Shown: piece by piece, positions 1 to 8,831 of the stretch
How the letters are laid out: every line of letters begins with the position of its first letter
Numbering within the stretch: position 1 is the stretch's first letter
NCBI GenBank assembly: GCA_016292015.1
Contig: JAEEZY010000023.1
Location: 22,616 to 86,615 of the forward strand
DNA length: 64,000 nt
DNA from: Bacteroidales bacterium
Lineage (GTDB): Bacteria; Bacteroidota; Bacteroidia; Bacteroidales; P3
Direction: 5' to 3'
Notes under the pieces: generated by a model
What the model saw: the letters and a program-made list of their open reading frames with translations, nothing else
What the model was told of the DNA's origin: nothing
The model's database searches: none
Translations under genes and position numbers: made by a program

Positions 1-585
1 AACCTCGGTATTGGTTTGCCGACACTGATTCCTAACTACCTCCCCGAAGGCGTTCATGTGGTTCTCCAGTCAGAGAACGGCATGATTGGTATGGGTCCAA
101 CACCCGAAGAGGGAAAAGAAGACCCCTGGTTCATCAACGCCGGAGGCGGATACATCACCCATGTGCCCGGAGCTTCCACTTTTGACAGCGCCACCTCGTT
201 TGGCATTATCCGTGGCGGTCACGTCGACGTGAGCGTACTCGGTGCCATGCAGGTTGACGAAGAGGGCGACCTCGCCAACTGGATGATTCCAGGCAAGAAG
301 ACCCCCGGTATGGGAGGTGCTATGGACCTACTTGTAGGAGCCAAGAAGGTTATCCTCGCCATGGAGCACACCGCCAAGGGCAATCCCAAGATTCTGAAGA
401 AATGCACCCTTCCTCTCACTGCCAAAGGTCAGGTGAACATGATCATCACCGAGATGGGAGTGATGGAAATCACCAAAGAGGGTATCGTGCTGACCGAGAT
501 CAACCCAGAATTCACCGTTGAGCAGGTGCAGGCTGCAACAGAGGCAAAGCTCATAGTGTCGCCAAACCTGAAAAACATGGAATAA
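1..585 (+). CDS. CoA-transferase subunit B (3-oxoacid/acetate CoA-transferase type), 5' end outside window
   Basis: The reading frame is open from base 1 (first residues NLGIGLPT), so the start lies upstream of the window. It encodes the C-terminal about 194 residues of a family I CoA-transferase beta subunit, which moves CoA between carboxylic acids such as acetoacetate, succinate, butyrate and acetate. The diagnostic catalytic motif QSENGMIGMGP is present; its Glu forms the covalent CoA thioester in this family. The GGHVDVSVLGAMQVDEEGDLANW stretch and the MGGAMDLLVGAKKVI stretch are also typical of the family. The alpha subunit is expected just upstream. A 15-bp hairpin follows the stop, so this is probably the last gene of its operon. 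Substrate cannot be fixed from this fragment. Confidence 0.9.
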   Translation, partial: NLGIGLPTLIPNYLPEGVHVVLQSENGMIGMGPTPEEGKEDPWFINAGGGYITHVPGASTFDSATSFGIIRGGHVDVSVLGAMQVDEEGDLANWMIPGKKTPGMGGAMDLLVGAKKVILAMEHTAKGNPKILKKCTLPLTAKGQVNMIITEMGVMEITKEGIVLTEINPEFTVEQVQAATEAKLIVSPNLKNME

Positions 586-596
586 ATCAAACTTAG

Positions 597-634
597 CATA
601 CACTACCGGCAGAAAATGATGCCGGTAGTGTATG
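597..634 (+). terminator. hairpin terminator after CoA-transferase gene
   Basis: Perfect 15-bp inverted repeat: arm 597-611 (CATACACTACCGGCA) and arm 620-634, with an 8-nt loop, 12 bases after the stop codon. The following tract is only moderately T-rich (TGTTTAAT), so it may act as a terminator or as an mRNA 3'-end stabiliser. Confidence 0.7.
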
Positions 635-691
635 TGTTTAATAGTGACCAGTGATGAGAGGTCAACTATTAGAGATTACCAGAGATAACAT

Positions 692-1270
692 ATGAAAAAA
701 ATTGCGCTCATAGCTGCCTTGTTATGTGTTATGCAGACAGCAATATGTCAACGCACACTTTTCCGTGAGTATGGTTTTTATGGCACAGCCAGTTATACTA
801 TGCTTACGAACCTGAATCGTAAGGAATATAATTTTATGTTGAACGGAGTGACCTTAAGTGGAGGATTCCAAATAAGGCCCAAGACTTGCGTAGAATTAGG
901 AGTCGGTTTCCTGGCAGATGCGAGTGGGGTATATACTCAGATACCGTTCACCGTGGCCTTGCGGACACATTATATGAATACCAGACTCACGCCCATGACG
1001 GAACTGTTCGCCGGGTATGCCCTTCCTCTGAAGAAAACGGGAACTAACAGCAATGGTGACAAGATGTGTATAGACCAAGGTGGCGTCACGGCTGGAGTGA
1101 ATGTGGGAGGCAGATTCTCGATTTCACGTAAGGTGGCGATAAATGCATACATTGGATGGCATTTTTTTATGGTGAATGAGTTCAGAGTATTCACAGAAGA
1201 CAAGGATCCGATAGATCAAGATGCGTGGGCAGCACATTGTTTCAGATTCGGCCTTGGGTTGATGTTTTAG
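692..1270 (+). CDS. exported outer-membrane beta-barrel protein, uncharacterised
   Basis: A 192-residue protein with a clear type I signal peptide (KK start, hydrophobic core, ending ...ICQ at about residue 20). The mature part is made of alternating hydrophobic/polar strands with frequent Gly and aromatic residues (GFYGTASYTML, VTLSGGFQI, CVELGVGFLA, VTAGVNVGGRFSI, INAYIGWHFF) and ends with Phe after FRFGLGLMF, the usual C-terminal signature of outer-membrane beta-barrels. About eight strands can be counted. It resembles the small porin-like barrels common in Bacteroidota, but no specific function can be named. It sits 21 bases upstream of the large GH2-like gene and may be co-transcribed with it. 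Confidence 0.7.
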   Translation: MKKIALIAALLCVMQTAICQRTLFREYGFYGTASYTMLTNLNRKEYNFMLNGVTLSGGFQIRPKTCVELGVGFLADASGVYTQIPFTVALRTHYMNTRLTPMTELFAGYALPLKKTGTNSNGDKMCIDQGGVTAGVNVGGRFSISRKVAINAYIGWHFFMVNEFRVFTEDKDPIDQDAWAAHCFRFGLGLMF

Positions 1271-1291
1271 TAATTATATAAGTACTCTTGT

Positions 1292-4200
1292 ATGAGAAAA
1301 ACGCTTGCAATAGCCTTGCTGACGGTGATTCTGTTGCCGCTTAGTTTGTATTCGCAAAAAAACGTCAAAGGGGTAGCGGCGCCAGTGCTGACAGAATGGA
1401 GCGACCCCGATGTATTTGAGCAGCACAAGCTGTATCCAAGGGTTAATGTGGTTGGATACGAGTATGAGAACGACATAGAAAAAGGCGACTATCGTTCGTC
1501 ACCATACTATGTGTCGCTTGCTGGCAAGTGGAGTTTCGATATACAGAATGCGGTAAGTATGCGTCCAGACATGGAGAACAAAAAGTTGGACGTAGGTGGA
1601 TGGGGAAAAATCAATGTGCCGAACTATGGTTGGAAATACAAAGGTGCGGCGGTGAAGGTGCCAGAGATAGGCAATGTGGCGGATTTGCCAGACAAGGGCA
1701 ATTATATAGCTACATACTACAGGGAATTTAATGTCAGCACGACGTGGAAGGACTATGAGGCTTTCCTTCAAGTGCAGGGGAAATCTGCATACTATATATG
1801 GATTAACAATGTGTATGCAGGATACAGCGAGGATTCTCGTGCACTGAGTGAATTTAATATTACTCAGCATCTGAAGTACGGCAAGGTCAATACGATAGCC
1901 ATACAGGTATTGGGATTGTCAGACGGCTCACTGTTGGAAAACGACTATTCTCATTCGGTAAATGGACTGACTCATGATGTGTCGATTGTGCTGAAACCGG
2001 CAGTGAATATAAACGACTACAAGATAGTAACGGATTACGATGCAAAAACAACAATTGGTGAAGCGCAGCTGACGGCGACAGTGTACAACAAGTTCAAGAA
2101 AGGTCTCTATTACCTGGAAGCCGAGATATGGACCCCGCAAGGTAAGCAACTTGACAAGATGGCAAAGTGGGTCGCTTTCGACAAGCGAACCGAGGTGGAT
2201 GTGACGTTGAAACGTGATTTTGCCGGTGTAGAGCCTTGGTCGGCGGAAACGCCCAGTCTATACACTTTAATATTGCGTCTGCGAGACAACAATATGAACC
2301 TTGTTGAGGTCACTGGAGGCAAGTTCGGCTTCCGCAAGATAGAGATGGACGGCACGGAGCTGCTTGTCAACGGGGCTCCGGTGAAGTTGCGAGGAGTTGT
2401 GTATGCCAACTATGATATGGTTAGTGGTGGCGAACCGACATACGAGCAGATGGAGAAGGATTTGGTGCAGATGAAGAGATACAATGTCAACGCCATAAGG
2501 ACTGCGGTCTATTCGCCAGCCGACGACGAATTCTATAAACTATGTGACAAATATGGGTTCTATGTGGTGTGTGAGGCTAATATACAACCATATTCCACCC
2601 AGAAGAAAGCGATAGCTACAGATGGGGACTATGAGAACCTGTTTGTGGCGAGGGTGCAGAACATGTATGAACCTCTGAAGAACCACCCGTCCATTATAGC
2701 CTGGTCGCTTGGTTCGGGCCGCGACAACGGTGTCTGTATGGAGCGAGCCTACGCCGCGTTGAAGCAGAAGGACAAGGAGCGTCCGGTGATATTTGCAGGT
2801 GCCGGGTATTCGGAGAATACAGATATTGTGGCAATTTCGGAGACAGACCCCGATGCACTCAAGGCCACAGCGGTGAAAAAGCAGTCGAGGCCGATATTGC
2901 TGAACACGTTTGGGGCTGTCTGTGGTAACGGCTTCGGTGGTATGGAGAATGTGTGGCGGCTGGTATCCGATAACAGCAAGTTTCTCGGCGGCTTTGTGCA
3001 GTTTTGGTCGCCGGTGACTATCCATGCTGCCTCGTCACAAAGCGACGACATTTGGGAGGGACTTACCTGGAACGACGGCAACAACAAGCCTCACCAGATG
3101 CCCTACCTTCAGGAGTTGGGCAATATCTACCGCCCGTTCGACGTCCGGCTGGTGAGCGTGTCGCAGGATGCCTGCGAGTTTGTGATAAGCTGCCGCAGCG
3201 GCGTTCAGTCGGTGGGCAACTATGTGCTGGAATACAACATGTTCTCAAACCTCAAGCCGCATATTGTTGGGGGTGAGATAGAACTGGCGCTGAAGCCGGG
3301 CGACTCTAAGACTTTCAGACTTAAGATGCCGGTGCTGAACCTCTATATAGCCGAGGAACTGTTTGTCCGCTTCTCGGTCAACCAGCGTGTCCGCACCGCT
3401 GCGGTCCCGCAGGGCACCACTCTGGCGTCGGTCGAGATGCCGCTTCCGACCAAACGGTTGGAGAAGATTGCTTACGAGAATCATGGCTCGCTGACCACCT
3501 CGGTCGCCAACAACCAGAATGGCAAGCGGGGCGTTCTCACCGTCGCGGGGCAGCGTTTCGTGCTTAAATATGACCTCGACAATGCCGATATAACGAACTA
3601 CAACTACGACAATAGCGAGCTGATAACCTCTCCTTTGCGTTCCACCATACACCGTCCGCCAACCTACAACGACGGGTCGGATCGCAATGGAATGTTCAAC
3701 TGGACAAAATACAAGGAAAGCAGCCTTACCCGTACTGTGCAGGCCGTCAACTTCCGTCAGACCGACGAGAATACGGTGGTCATCGACGCAATGGTGGGCT
3801 ACTCTCTGAACGGCTCGCCTGTCTATAGCCTCAAACAGACCATCGCTGTCCTATCCTCTGGCGACGTGGTGATGGACAATAGCATTGACTTGGACAATTC
3901 GGTCAAGAGCGTCGCCCGTGTCGGTTTCGAGACACAGGTGCCCAACCGATTGAACTCGGTCAGCTGGTTCGGACGTAAGAATGAGACCTATATTGACCGC
4001 TGCTCCACAGGCGACCTCGGCTCCTATAAGGAACAGGCAGACCGTATGGCTTTCGACTACAATATAGCGCAAACCAGCGGCAACCGTGCCGATGTGCGTT
4101 GGTTCGCCGTTACCGACGGACAGAAGGGCCTCTTTGTCGATATGATCGACACAACCTTCAACTTCTCTGTGTGCCGGTTCGACGACAGCCAGATCGGTGG

Positions 4201-5158
4201 TCTCAGCAGCGACCTCAAGCCGGGCAACCACCGTGCCGTGCATATCGACTTCAAGATGAGCGGCGTCGGTAGCGCCAAGGCGGGCTACCATCTCACCGAT
4301 GCCGCTCTGGTCAAAGATCGCAAATATCGCTTCAGAATCCACCTGCGTGGCTACGACTTGGGCGACAACAACGCCGAGGACTTCCGCCGCATTGCCTATC
4401 CGTCGGTCGAGTCGGGCGTTCTCCCCATGCCCGAGATGCAGAAGGATCGCGAACGGTTCAACGCTCCGATGCTGATTACGATAAAGTCCTCAATTCCAGA
4501 TGCGGAGATCCGATACACCTTGGATGGCAGCGAGCCCATCGAGTCGTCGCCGCTCTACAAGGCTCCGATAAAGATTTCGTCATCCACCATTGTGTCGGCC
4601 CGTGCCTTCAAGAAAGGCTACGCACCGTCGTTTGTGGCACGGAATCACTACAGTTTCGACTATGTGAAGTCGACGACATTAGAACACAAGCCCAACACAC
4701 CGTATAATAAACAGTATCAAACTGCACTGTTTGATGCTGAGTATGGTGACGTAAACAACCTTTCCAGCGGATGGCTTGGATTCTCGGCATCAGATATGTC
4801 GGTCGTGCTCGAACTGGCAAAAGAGATTGAGCTGGAAAGTGTAGAGCTGAGATTTGCACATAACCCAGACGCATGGGCGTTTGCACCGACAGCCGTGGAC
4901 GTGTATGTGTCGCAGGATGGGGTGACATATTCTGCACCGATGGCGGCTAATATCACATATGATCCACAGTCGGAGTCGATGAATATGTCGCAATTGGTAA
5001 CCATAAATGTGTATGCTGGGAAGCCGAATGTGAGATATGTCAAAGTTGTGGCGAAGAACATGGGGCGCATACCGTCATGGCACAGGAACAAGGGATTGAG
5101 GCCGTGGTTGATGACCGATGAGGTGAAATTGAACGAGAGAATTGGAGGGGGTGAGTGA
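1292..5158 (+). CDS. LacZ-like glycoside hydrolase family 2 protein lacking its catalytic residues; probable pseudoenzyme
   Basis: A 1288-residue exported protein (signal peptide ending near LYSQ, residue 22). Domain order follows LacZ: sugar-binding jelly roll (about 70-240, including SLAGKWSFD and YSEDSRALSEFNIT), immunoglobulin-like GH2 domain (240-355), TIM barrel (355-610), a further beta domain and a Bgal_small-type domain (about 740-1010, with RPPTYND in place of the usual RAPTDND). Then come a chitobiase C-terminal-type domain (about 1055-1125, YTLDGSEP) and a discoidin-like domain (1135-1285). The usual WSLGNE is WSLGSG (Gly476 for the acid/base Glu); the usual ILCEYAH is LLNTFGA (Thr539 for the nucleophile); EANIE-T-H is EANIQPY (Gln432, Tyr434 for the metal ligands). 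Family knowledge says these residues are essential, so I infer a carbohydrate-binding or scaffold role rather than hydrolysis. Confidence 0.85.
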   Translation: MRKTLAIALLTVILLPLSLYSQKNVKGVAAPVLTEWSDPDVFEQHKLYPRVNVVGYEYENDIEKGDYRSSPYYVSLAGKWSFDIQNAVSMRPDMENKKLDVGGWGKINVPNYGWKYKGAAVKVPEIGNVADLPDKGNYIATYYREFNVSTTWKDYEAFLQVQGKSAYYIWINNVYAGYSEDSRALSEFNITQHLKYGKVNTIAIQVLGLSDGSLLENDYSHSVNGLTHDVSIVLKPAVNINDYKIVTDYDAKTTIGEAQLTATVYNKFKKGLYYLEAEIWTPQGKQLDKMAKWVAFDKRTEVDVTLKRDFAGVEPWSAETPSLYTLILRLRDNNMNLVEVTGGKFGFRKIEMDGTELLVNGAPVKLRGVVYANYDMVSGGEPTYEQMEKDLVQMKRYNVNAIRTAVYSPADDEFYKLCDKYGFYVVCEANIQPYSTQKKAIATDGDYENLFVARVQNMYEPLKNHPSIIAWSLGSGRDNGVCMERAYAALKQKDKERPVIFAGAGYSENTDIVAISETDPDALKATAVKKQSRPILLNTFGAVCGNGFGGMENVWRLVSDNSKFLGGFVQFWSPVTIHAASSQSDDIWEGLTWNDGNNKPHQMPYLQELGNIYRPFDVRLVSVSQDACEFVISCRSGVQSVGNYVLEYNMFSNLKPHIVGGEIELALKPGDSKTFRLKMPVLNLYIAEELFVRFSVNQRVRTAAVPQGTTLASVEMPLPTKRLEKIAYENHGSLTTSVANNQNGKRGVLTVAGQRFVLKYDLDNADITNYNYDNSELITSPLRSTIHRPPTYNDGSDRNGMFNWTKYKESSLTRTVQAVNFRQTDENTVVIDAMVGYSLNGSPVYSLKQTIAVLSSGDVVMDNSIDLDNSVKSVARVGFETQVPNRLNSVSWFGRKNETYIDRCSTGDLGSYKEQADRMAFDYNIAQTSGNRADVRWFAVTDGQKGLFVDMIDTTFNFSVCRFDDSQIGGLSSDLKPGNHRAVHIDFKMSGVGSAKAGYHLTDAALVKDRKYRFRIHLRGYDLGDNNAEDFRRIAYPSVESGVLPMPEMQKDRERFNAPMLITIKSSIPDAEIRYTLDGSEPIESSPLYKAPIKISSSTIVSARAFKKGYAPSFVARNHYSFDYVKSTTLEHKPNTPYNKQYQTALFDAEYGDVNNLSSGWLGFSASDMSVVLELAKEIELESVELRFAHNPDAWAFAPTAVDVYVSQDGVTYSAPMAANITYDPQSESMNMSQLVTINVYAGKPNVRYVKVVAKNMGRIPSWHRNKGLRPWLMTDEVKLNERIGGGE

Positions 5159-5186
5159 ACTTTTTTGAGCTATAGGTTTTAAGTTG

Positions 5187-5906
5187 ATGGCTGACACGTT
5201 TCAATCTCGGACAGAACTGCTGCTTGGCACCGAAGGGGTCAAGAGGTTGAAGCTTGCTCACGTGCTGGTGGTAGGATTGGGTGGTGTCGGCGGCTATGCG
5301 GCTGAGATGTTGTGTCGTGCAGGTGTGGGACGAATGACCATTGTGGATGGTGACAAGGTGAGCGTGTCGAACTTGAACAGGCAGATAATAGCCCTCCGTT
5401 CTACTGTTGGAGAATCGAAAGCGAGGTTGTTTGAAAAAAGGTTTTTAGATATTAATACGGAGTGCGAGGTTGATGCGAAGGAAGTGTTTCTTCGCGACGA
5501 TGAGATGATAAACTTGCTTGAGGCGGAGAAATACGACTATGTGGTGGATGCGATAGATACTTTGTCTCCCAAGGTGTTTCTTTTGTATCATACTCAGAGA
5601 TTGGGACTTCCGATTGTCAGTGCTATGGGCAGTGCCGGAAAAATGGATCCTGGTTTGGTGCGGGTGGCGGACATATCTGAGAGTCACACTTGCCCGTTGG
5701 CTGCCATGGTGCGGAAAAAACTGCATAAACTGGGTGTGAGATCAGGTTTCAAGGTGGTGTTCTCTACAGAGAAAGTTTCGGAATCTGCTATGATGGAAGA
5801 ACCGTCGCAGAACAAAAGAACCACTGTGGGCGTTGTGTCATATATGCCTGCCGTGTTCGGCTGTCACTGTGCCTCGGTGGTTATAAATGATTTGACAAAA
5901 CAATAA
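5187..5906 (+). CDS. tcdA: tRNA threonylcarbamoyladenosine dehydratase
   Basis: A 239-residue E1-like enzyme of the ThiF/MoeB/HesA superfamily. TcdA (CsdL) uses ATP to cyclise t6A to ct6A at position 37 of ANN-decoding tRNAs. The ATP-binding Rossmann motif VVGLGGVGGYAAEML is near the N-terminus, followed by the acidic strand IVDGDKVSVSNLNRQ with the Asn-Arg-Gln adenylation motif typical of E1 enzymes, then VVDAIDTLSPK. The C-terminal TVGVVSYMPAVFGC helix region fits TcdA rather than MoeB or ThiF, and there is no rhodanese domain. The ATG at 5187 is chosen over the in-frame TTG three bases earlier. It lies 28 bases after the GH2-like gene, on the same strand, and 10 bases before the next gene. 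Confidence 0.88.
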   Translation: MADTFQSRTELLLGTEGVKRLKLAHVLVVGLGGVGGYAAEMLCRAGVGRMTIVDGDKVSVSNLNRQIIALRSTVGESKARLFEKRFLDINTECEVDAKEVFLRDDEMINLLEAEKYDYVVDAIDTLSPKVFLLYHTQRLGLPIVSAMGSAGKMDPGLVRVADISESHTCPLAAMVRKKLHKLGVRSGFKVVFSTEKVSESAMMEEPSQNKRTTVGVVSYMPAVFGCHCASVVINDLTKQ

Positions 5907-5916
5907 ATTATCTGAT

Positions 5917-7074
5917 ATGAAAGCTGGACGTATTGGCTTGATTATGGGAATTACGCTCATGACGATGTTCGGGGCAGTGTCGTGCAAAGTCGATTTTTCG
6001 CCAAATGCGGAGTGGAAGGAGGTGCCTGTGGTGTGGTGTGTGCTGGATCAGTATGACGACACAACGTGGGTGAGGGTGCAGAGGTGCTATCTTGGAAACG
6101 AGAATTTATATAATTACACTCAGGTGAGTGACTCGATATACTATCCGAAAGACAGTATCACGGTGACGTTGGAAAAATGGGAAGCCACTGAAGGTGCGGA
6201 CAACATACTGACCATTACCGGCGATGTGCCTGTGGCGACAAAGACCCTTGAATATAAATTATGTAATAATAAGGATACAGGGCTTTTTGCCGGAGGGCTG
6301 CAGCCGCTTTACTGTGCCCCGACGTTCGGTTGGCTTCAACCAAATTTTGTCTATCGGCTTGTTGTAAGTCACAAGGCGACGGGCGAGGTGATTGCCACAG
6401 CAGAGACGCAATTGGTTGGCCTGAAGATAGACCAGTCAAATCCCAGAGCCAGAGACCTCGTGGCGCTCAATAGGCCAGACCCTGCAACGCCAGCATACAG
6501 CCAGTTCCGTTTCGCCGGTAACCCCGCAAAATGTGAAATCGCCTGGAAGCCCCTCGTCCGAGCACGCCTCTACCAGCCCGTTGTGCGCTTTTACTATTAT
6601 CACTTGGCAGCCGATGCGAATGGCGATATGCACAACGACTATTCCAAGAGATATCACGTTGACATAAACGTTCCGTCAGTCACCCAGTCGGCGAGCCCCA
6701 ACGAGGTCACAACGGCTATATACGAGTCTTCATTCTTCTCTGATCTGGTCGATGCCGTGAGGCAAAAAGGCGACAATGCGTCAAAAGGCTTTTGCGACAC
6801 CGTTGATATAAGGCTCAGCGCGTGCAACGAAGACCTCAATGCATATATCAAATCGACAGAACCATCGAACACGATAGTGCAGGATAGGGTGGTATATACC
6901 AACATCAACGACGGAAAAGGAGTGGGAATTTTCGCGGCACGCAGGATGCCGCATGTCTTGCAAGACAGCAGTACGACGTTTATCTTTACGGTGCCGACCA
7001 ATAACGAGACGGGCTCAGGATCCTACCACGAGAAACTGAAAAACCTTCATATAGGATTCGAGGCCGCAGAGTGA
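5917..7074 (+). CDS. uncharacterised exported lipoprotein (DUF4249-like)
   Basis: A 385-residue lipoprotein: a hydrophobic N-terminus leads to the lipobox AVSC (Cys24), followed by KVDFSPNAEW. The mature part is beta-rich and contains a pattern I associate with a Bacteroidota family of secreted proteins: VVWCVLDQYDDTTWVRVQRCYLG near the N-terminus, then DSIYYPKDSITVTLEKW, then FAGGLQPLYC and FVYRLVVSHKATGEVIATAET. This is reminiscent of DUF4249 and related surface proteins, but the assignment is tentative. The gene starts 10 bases after tcdA. No enzymatic motif was recognised. Codon choice looks more C-rich from about 6470 onward than before it. Confidence 0.55.
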   Translation: MKAGRIGLIMGITLMTMFGAVSCKVDFSPNAEWKEVPVVWCVLDQYDDTTWVRVQRCYLGNENLYNYTQVSDSIYYPKDSITVTLEKWEATEGADNILTITGDVPVATKTLEYKLCNNKDTGLFAGGLQPLYCAPTFGWLQPNFVYRLVVSHKATGEVIATAETQLVGLKIDQSNPRARDLVALNRPDPATPAYSQFRFAGNPAKCEIAWKPLVRARLYQPVVRFYYYHLAADANGDMHNDYSKRYHVDINVPSVTQSASPNEVTTAIYESSFFSDLVDAVRQKGDNASKGFCDTVDIRLSACNEDLNAYIKSTEPSNTIVQDRVVYTNINDGKGVGIFAARRMPHVLQDSSTTFIFTVPTNNETGSGSYHEKLKNLHIGFEAAE

Positions 7075-7140
7075 TTTGGACACCCAGTCGGGTGCGGTGA
7101 GATTTTGAGAGAGAAAATGGAGTCGAAGAAAAAACAACAG

Positions 7141-7170
7141 TTGAGTTTCAAAATTAATATCGTACCTTTG
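7141..7170 (+). promoter_or_regulatory. Bacteroidota-type promoter for trigger factor
   Basis: TTG at 7141-7143, 19-bp spacer, then TACCTTTG at 7163-7170. This matches the Bacteroidota sigma consensus (TTTG, about 19-21 bases, TAnnTTTG). The predicted transcript starts about 55 bases before the trigger factor ATG. Confidence 0.7.
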
Positions 7171-7233
7171 CAAACTCAAAAAACATACGACAAGGTAAAT
7201 AAAACAATAACAAATTAACACAATAACAAGAAA

Positions 7234-8634
7234 ATGAACGTCACAAGAGAGAATCTAAGCGATTTGGAATTATGCATCAAGGTCGAAGTGGCAGCCGCCG
7301 ACTATGCAGAAAATGTCACGAAACAGCTCAAGCGCTACCGTCAGCAGGCAACCGTCCCCGGATTCCGCAAGGGAATGGCTCCCATGGGAATGATAGAGCG
7401 AATGTACAAGCCCTCGCTGACAGCAGAGGAAGTGAACAACATCCTTTCGCAGAACCTCTATAAGTATATCGACGACGAAAAGCTCGAAATCATAGGCTCC
7501 CCCCTGGCCAACGAGGAGCAGACTGGTAGCCCCGACTTCAATCACCCGACCGACTATGTGTTCTATTTCGACGCAGCATTGATGCCGAAGGTGGAGATTG
7601 ATTGGAGCAAGATTGACACCAAGTTGCTGCAGATAAAGGTTCCGGCCAAGGAAATCGACTCGCAGATAGAAGATATTAGAAAACGTTATGGTAAATTCGA
7701 GACACCAGAGGAGATTGGTGAAAACGACCATGTCTATGGCAAGGCCGTTGAGCTTGGCAAAGACGGAAAAGAGAAGGAGGGTGGTGTGAGCGTATTCCTG
7801 TCGTTCGAAGTACAGGACGTGAAAGACCCCGATATCAAACAGTCAATCATCGGAAAGAAGAATGAAGAAAAAGTTGTGTTCAACGCCTTCAAGGCATTCG
7901 GCTCAGCCTTCATAGAGAAAAATTTCCGCATGGAGGCAGCAGCGGCCAAGAAGTTCAAGTCAGACATAGAATTTACTGTAAGCGGATGCTCTCGCATCAC
8001 ACCGCACGAGATCGACGAGGAACTCTTTGCTCAGGTGTTTCCCAACGATGATATAAAGGACGAGGCCAAGTTCCGCAAGGCCGTGCAGAAAGAGATAGAG
8101 AAAGCCAACGACGAGCAATGCAGGATACTGTTTGTGAACCAGGTGAGACGCCAGTTGCTGGACAACTTCAATGCTGAGATGCCCGAGAAATTCCTGAAAC
8201 GTTGGATACTGTCGCGCGACGACAAAGACCTGACTGCTGAGAAGCTCGATGCCGAATGGGGTGAAAAGTACCTGCCCGCACTGAAATGGGAAATTCTGGA
8301 TGGGGCTTTGAACAAAATCAAGTCCATAGAACCCACGCATAACGACATAGTCGATTATGTGAAGGATATATTGAAACGGAACGACAGAAACGCTGAAGAG
8401 GGCGAATCAGCCGAGGCCAAGGAAGAACGTATAGAGAAGGCTGCGCAGAGCATCGCGTCTGATCGCAACAACGTGAGCCAGATAGTTGACCGTCTCTATG
8501 CCGATAAGACCTTCGAACTGTTCAAGGAACAGGTGAAGCCGGAGGTGGAAAAGGTGACGGCCAAGGAGTTCGGCGAGAGGGTGAAGGAAGATAACGCCAA
8601 GAACGCCAAGAACGAAGCTGCCCCCACCGAATAA
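7234..8634 (+). CDS. tig: trigger factor, ribosome-associated chaperone
   Basis: A 466-residue trigger factor, which docks at the ribosomal exit tunnel and shields nascent chains. The N-terminal ribosome-binding domain (about 1-115) has the signature loop PGFRKGMAPMGMIE (GFRKG at residues 43-47), which contacts ribosomal protein L23. A degenerate FKBP-like middle domain and a long helical C-terminal chaperone domain (about 250-440, rich in Glu, Lys, Ala) follow. It ends with a low-complexity acidic/Asn/Ala tail. Length is normal for Bacteroidota. It has its own promoter upstream and a strong terminator downstream, so it is probably monocistronic. Confidence 0.95.
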   Translation: MNVTRENLSDLELCIKVEVAAADYAENVTKQLKRYRQQATVPGFRKGMAPMGMIERMYKPSLTAEEVNNILSQNLYKYIDDEKLEIIGSPLANEEQTGSPDFNHPTDYVFYFDAALMPKVEIDWSKIDTKLLQIKVPAKEIDSQIEDIRKRYGKFETPEEIGENDHVYGKAVELGKDGKEKEGGVSVFLSFEVQDVKDPDIKQSIIGKKNEEKVVFNAFKAFGSAFIEKNFRMEAAAAKKFKSDIEFTVSGCSRITPHEIDEELFAQVFPNDDIKDEAKFRKAVQKEIEKANDEQCRILFVNQVRRQLLDNFNAEMPEKFLKRWILSRDDKDLTAEKLDAEWGEKYLPALKWEILDGALNKIKSIEPTHNDIVDYVKDILKRNDRNAEEGESAEAKEERIEKAAQSIASDRNNVSQIVDRLYADKTFELFKEQVKPEVEKVTAKEFGERVKEDNAKNAKNEAAPTE

Positions 8635-8685
8635 CGTCAAAAGTAATGCTGCTGTGGCATGCATCAAGATATGCCACAAATTGAT

Positions 8686-8718
8686 ACTCCCTGCGGATTT
8701 TTCCGCAGGGAGTTTTTT
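8686..8718 (+). terminator. Rho-independent terminator of tig
   Basis: Perfect 12-bp stem: ACTCCCTGCGGA at 8686-8697 and its complement at 8702-8713, TTTT loop, followed by a T-run. A second, smaller hairpin (GTGGCAT at 8654-8660 with ATGCCAC at 8671-8677) lies between the stop codon and this terminator. Confidence 0.9.
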
Positions 8719-8727
8719 GACCAATAG

Positions 8728-8757
8728 TTGTCGTATTGAATAATTTATGTATCTTTG
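8728..8757 (+). promoter_or_regulatory. Bacteroidota-type promoter for the AAA/DUF4143 ATPase
   Basis: TTG at 8728-8730, 19-bp spacer, TATCTTTG at 8750-8757. Transcription would start close to 8764, immediately before the 22-bp repeat array that fills the leader of the downstream gene. Confidence 0.7.
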
Positions 8758-8765
8758 CATCGTTT

Positions 8766-8831
8766 ATTGAGTAAAAATACTCATTCTATTGAGTAATTTT
8801 ACTCAGTCGATTGAGTAAAATTCTATGGTAT
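8766..8831 (+). repeat. three 22-bp direct repeats in the ATPase gene leader
   Basis: ATTGAGTAA occurs at 8766-8774, 8788-8796 and 8810-8818, exactly 22 bp apart. In units 1 and 2 it is followed by a complementary half (GAGTAAAAATACTC at 8769-8782; GAGTAATTTTACTC at 8791-8804), so each can be an inverted-repeat operator or a small hairpin. Unit 3 keeps only the left half and runs into the start codon at 8830. The array fills the whole interval between promoter and gene. Confidence 0.8.

Noticed and set aside
8766..8831. Possible CRISPR array (22-bp repeats; also the 41-bp array at 59819 and the 73-bp array at 32053)
   Set aside because: Repeats are contiguous, with no unique spacers of constant length, and no cas genes are present.
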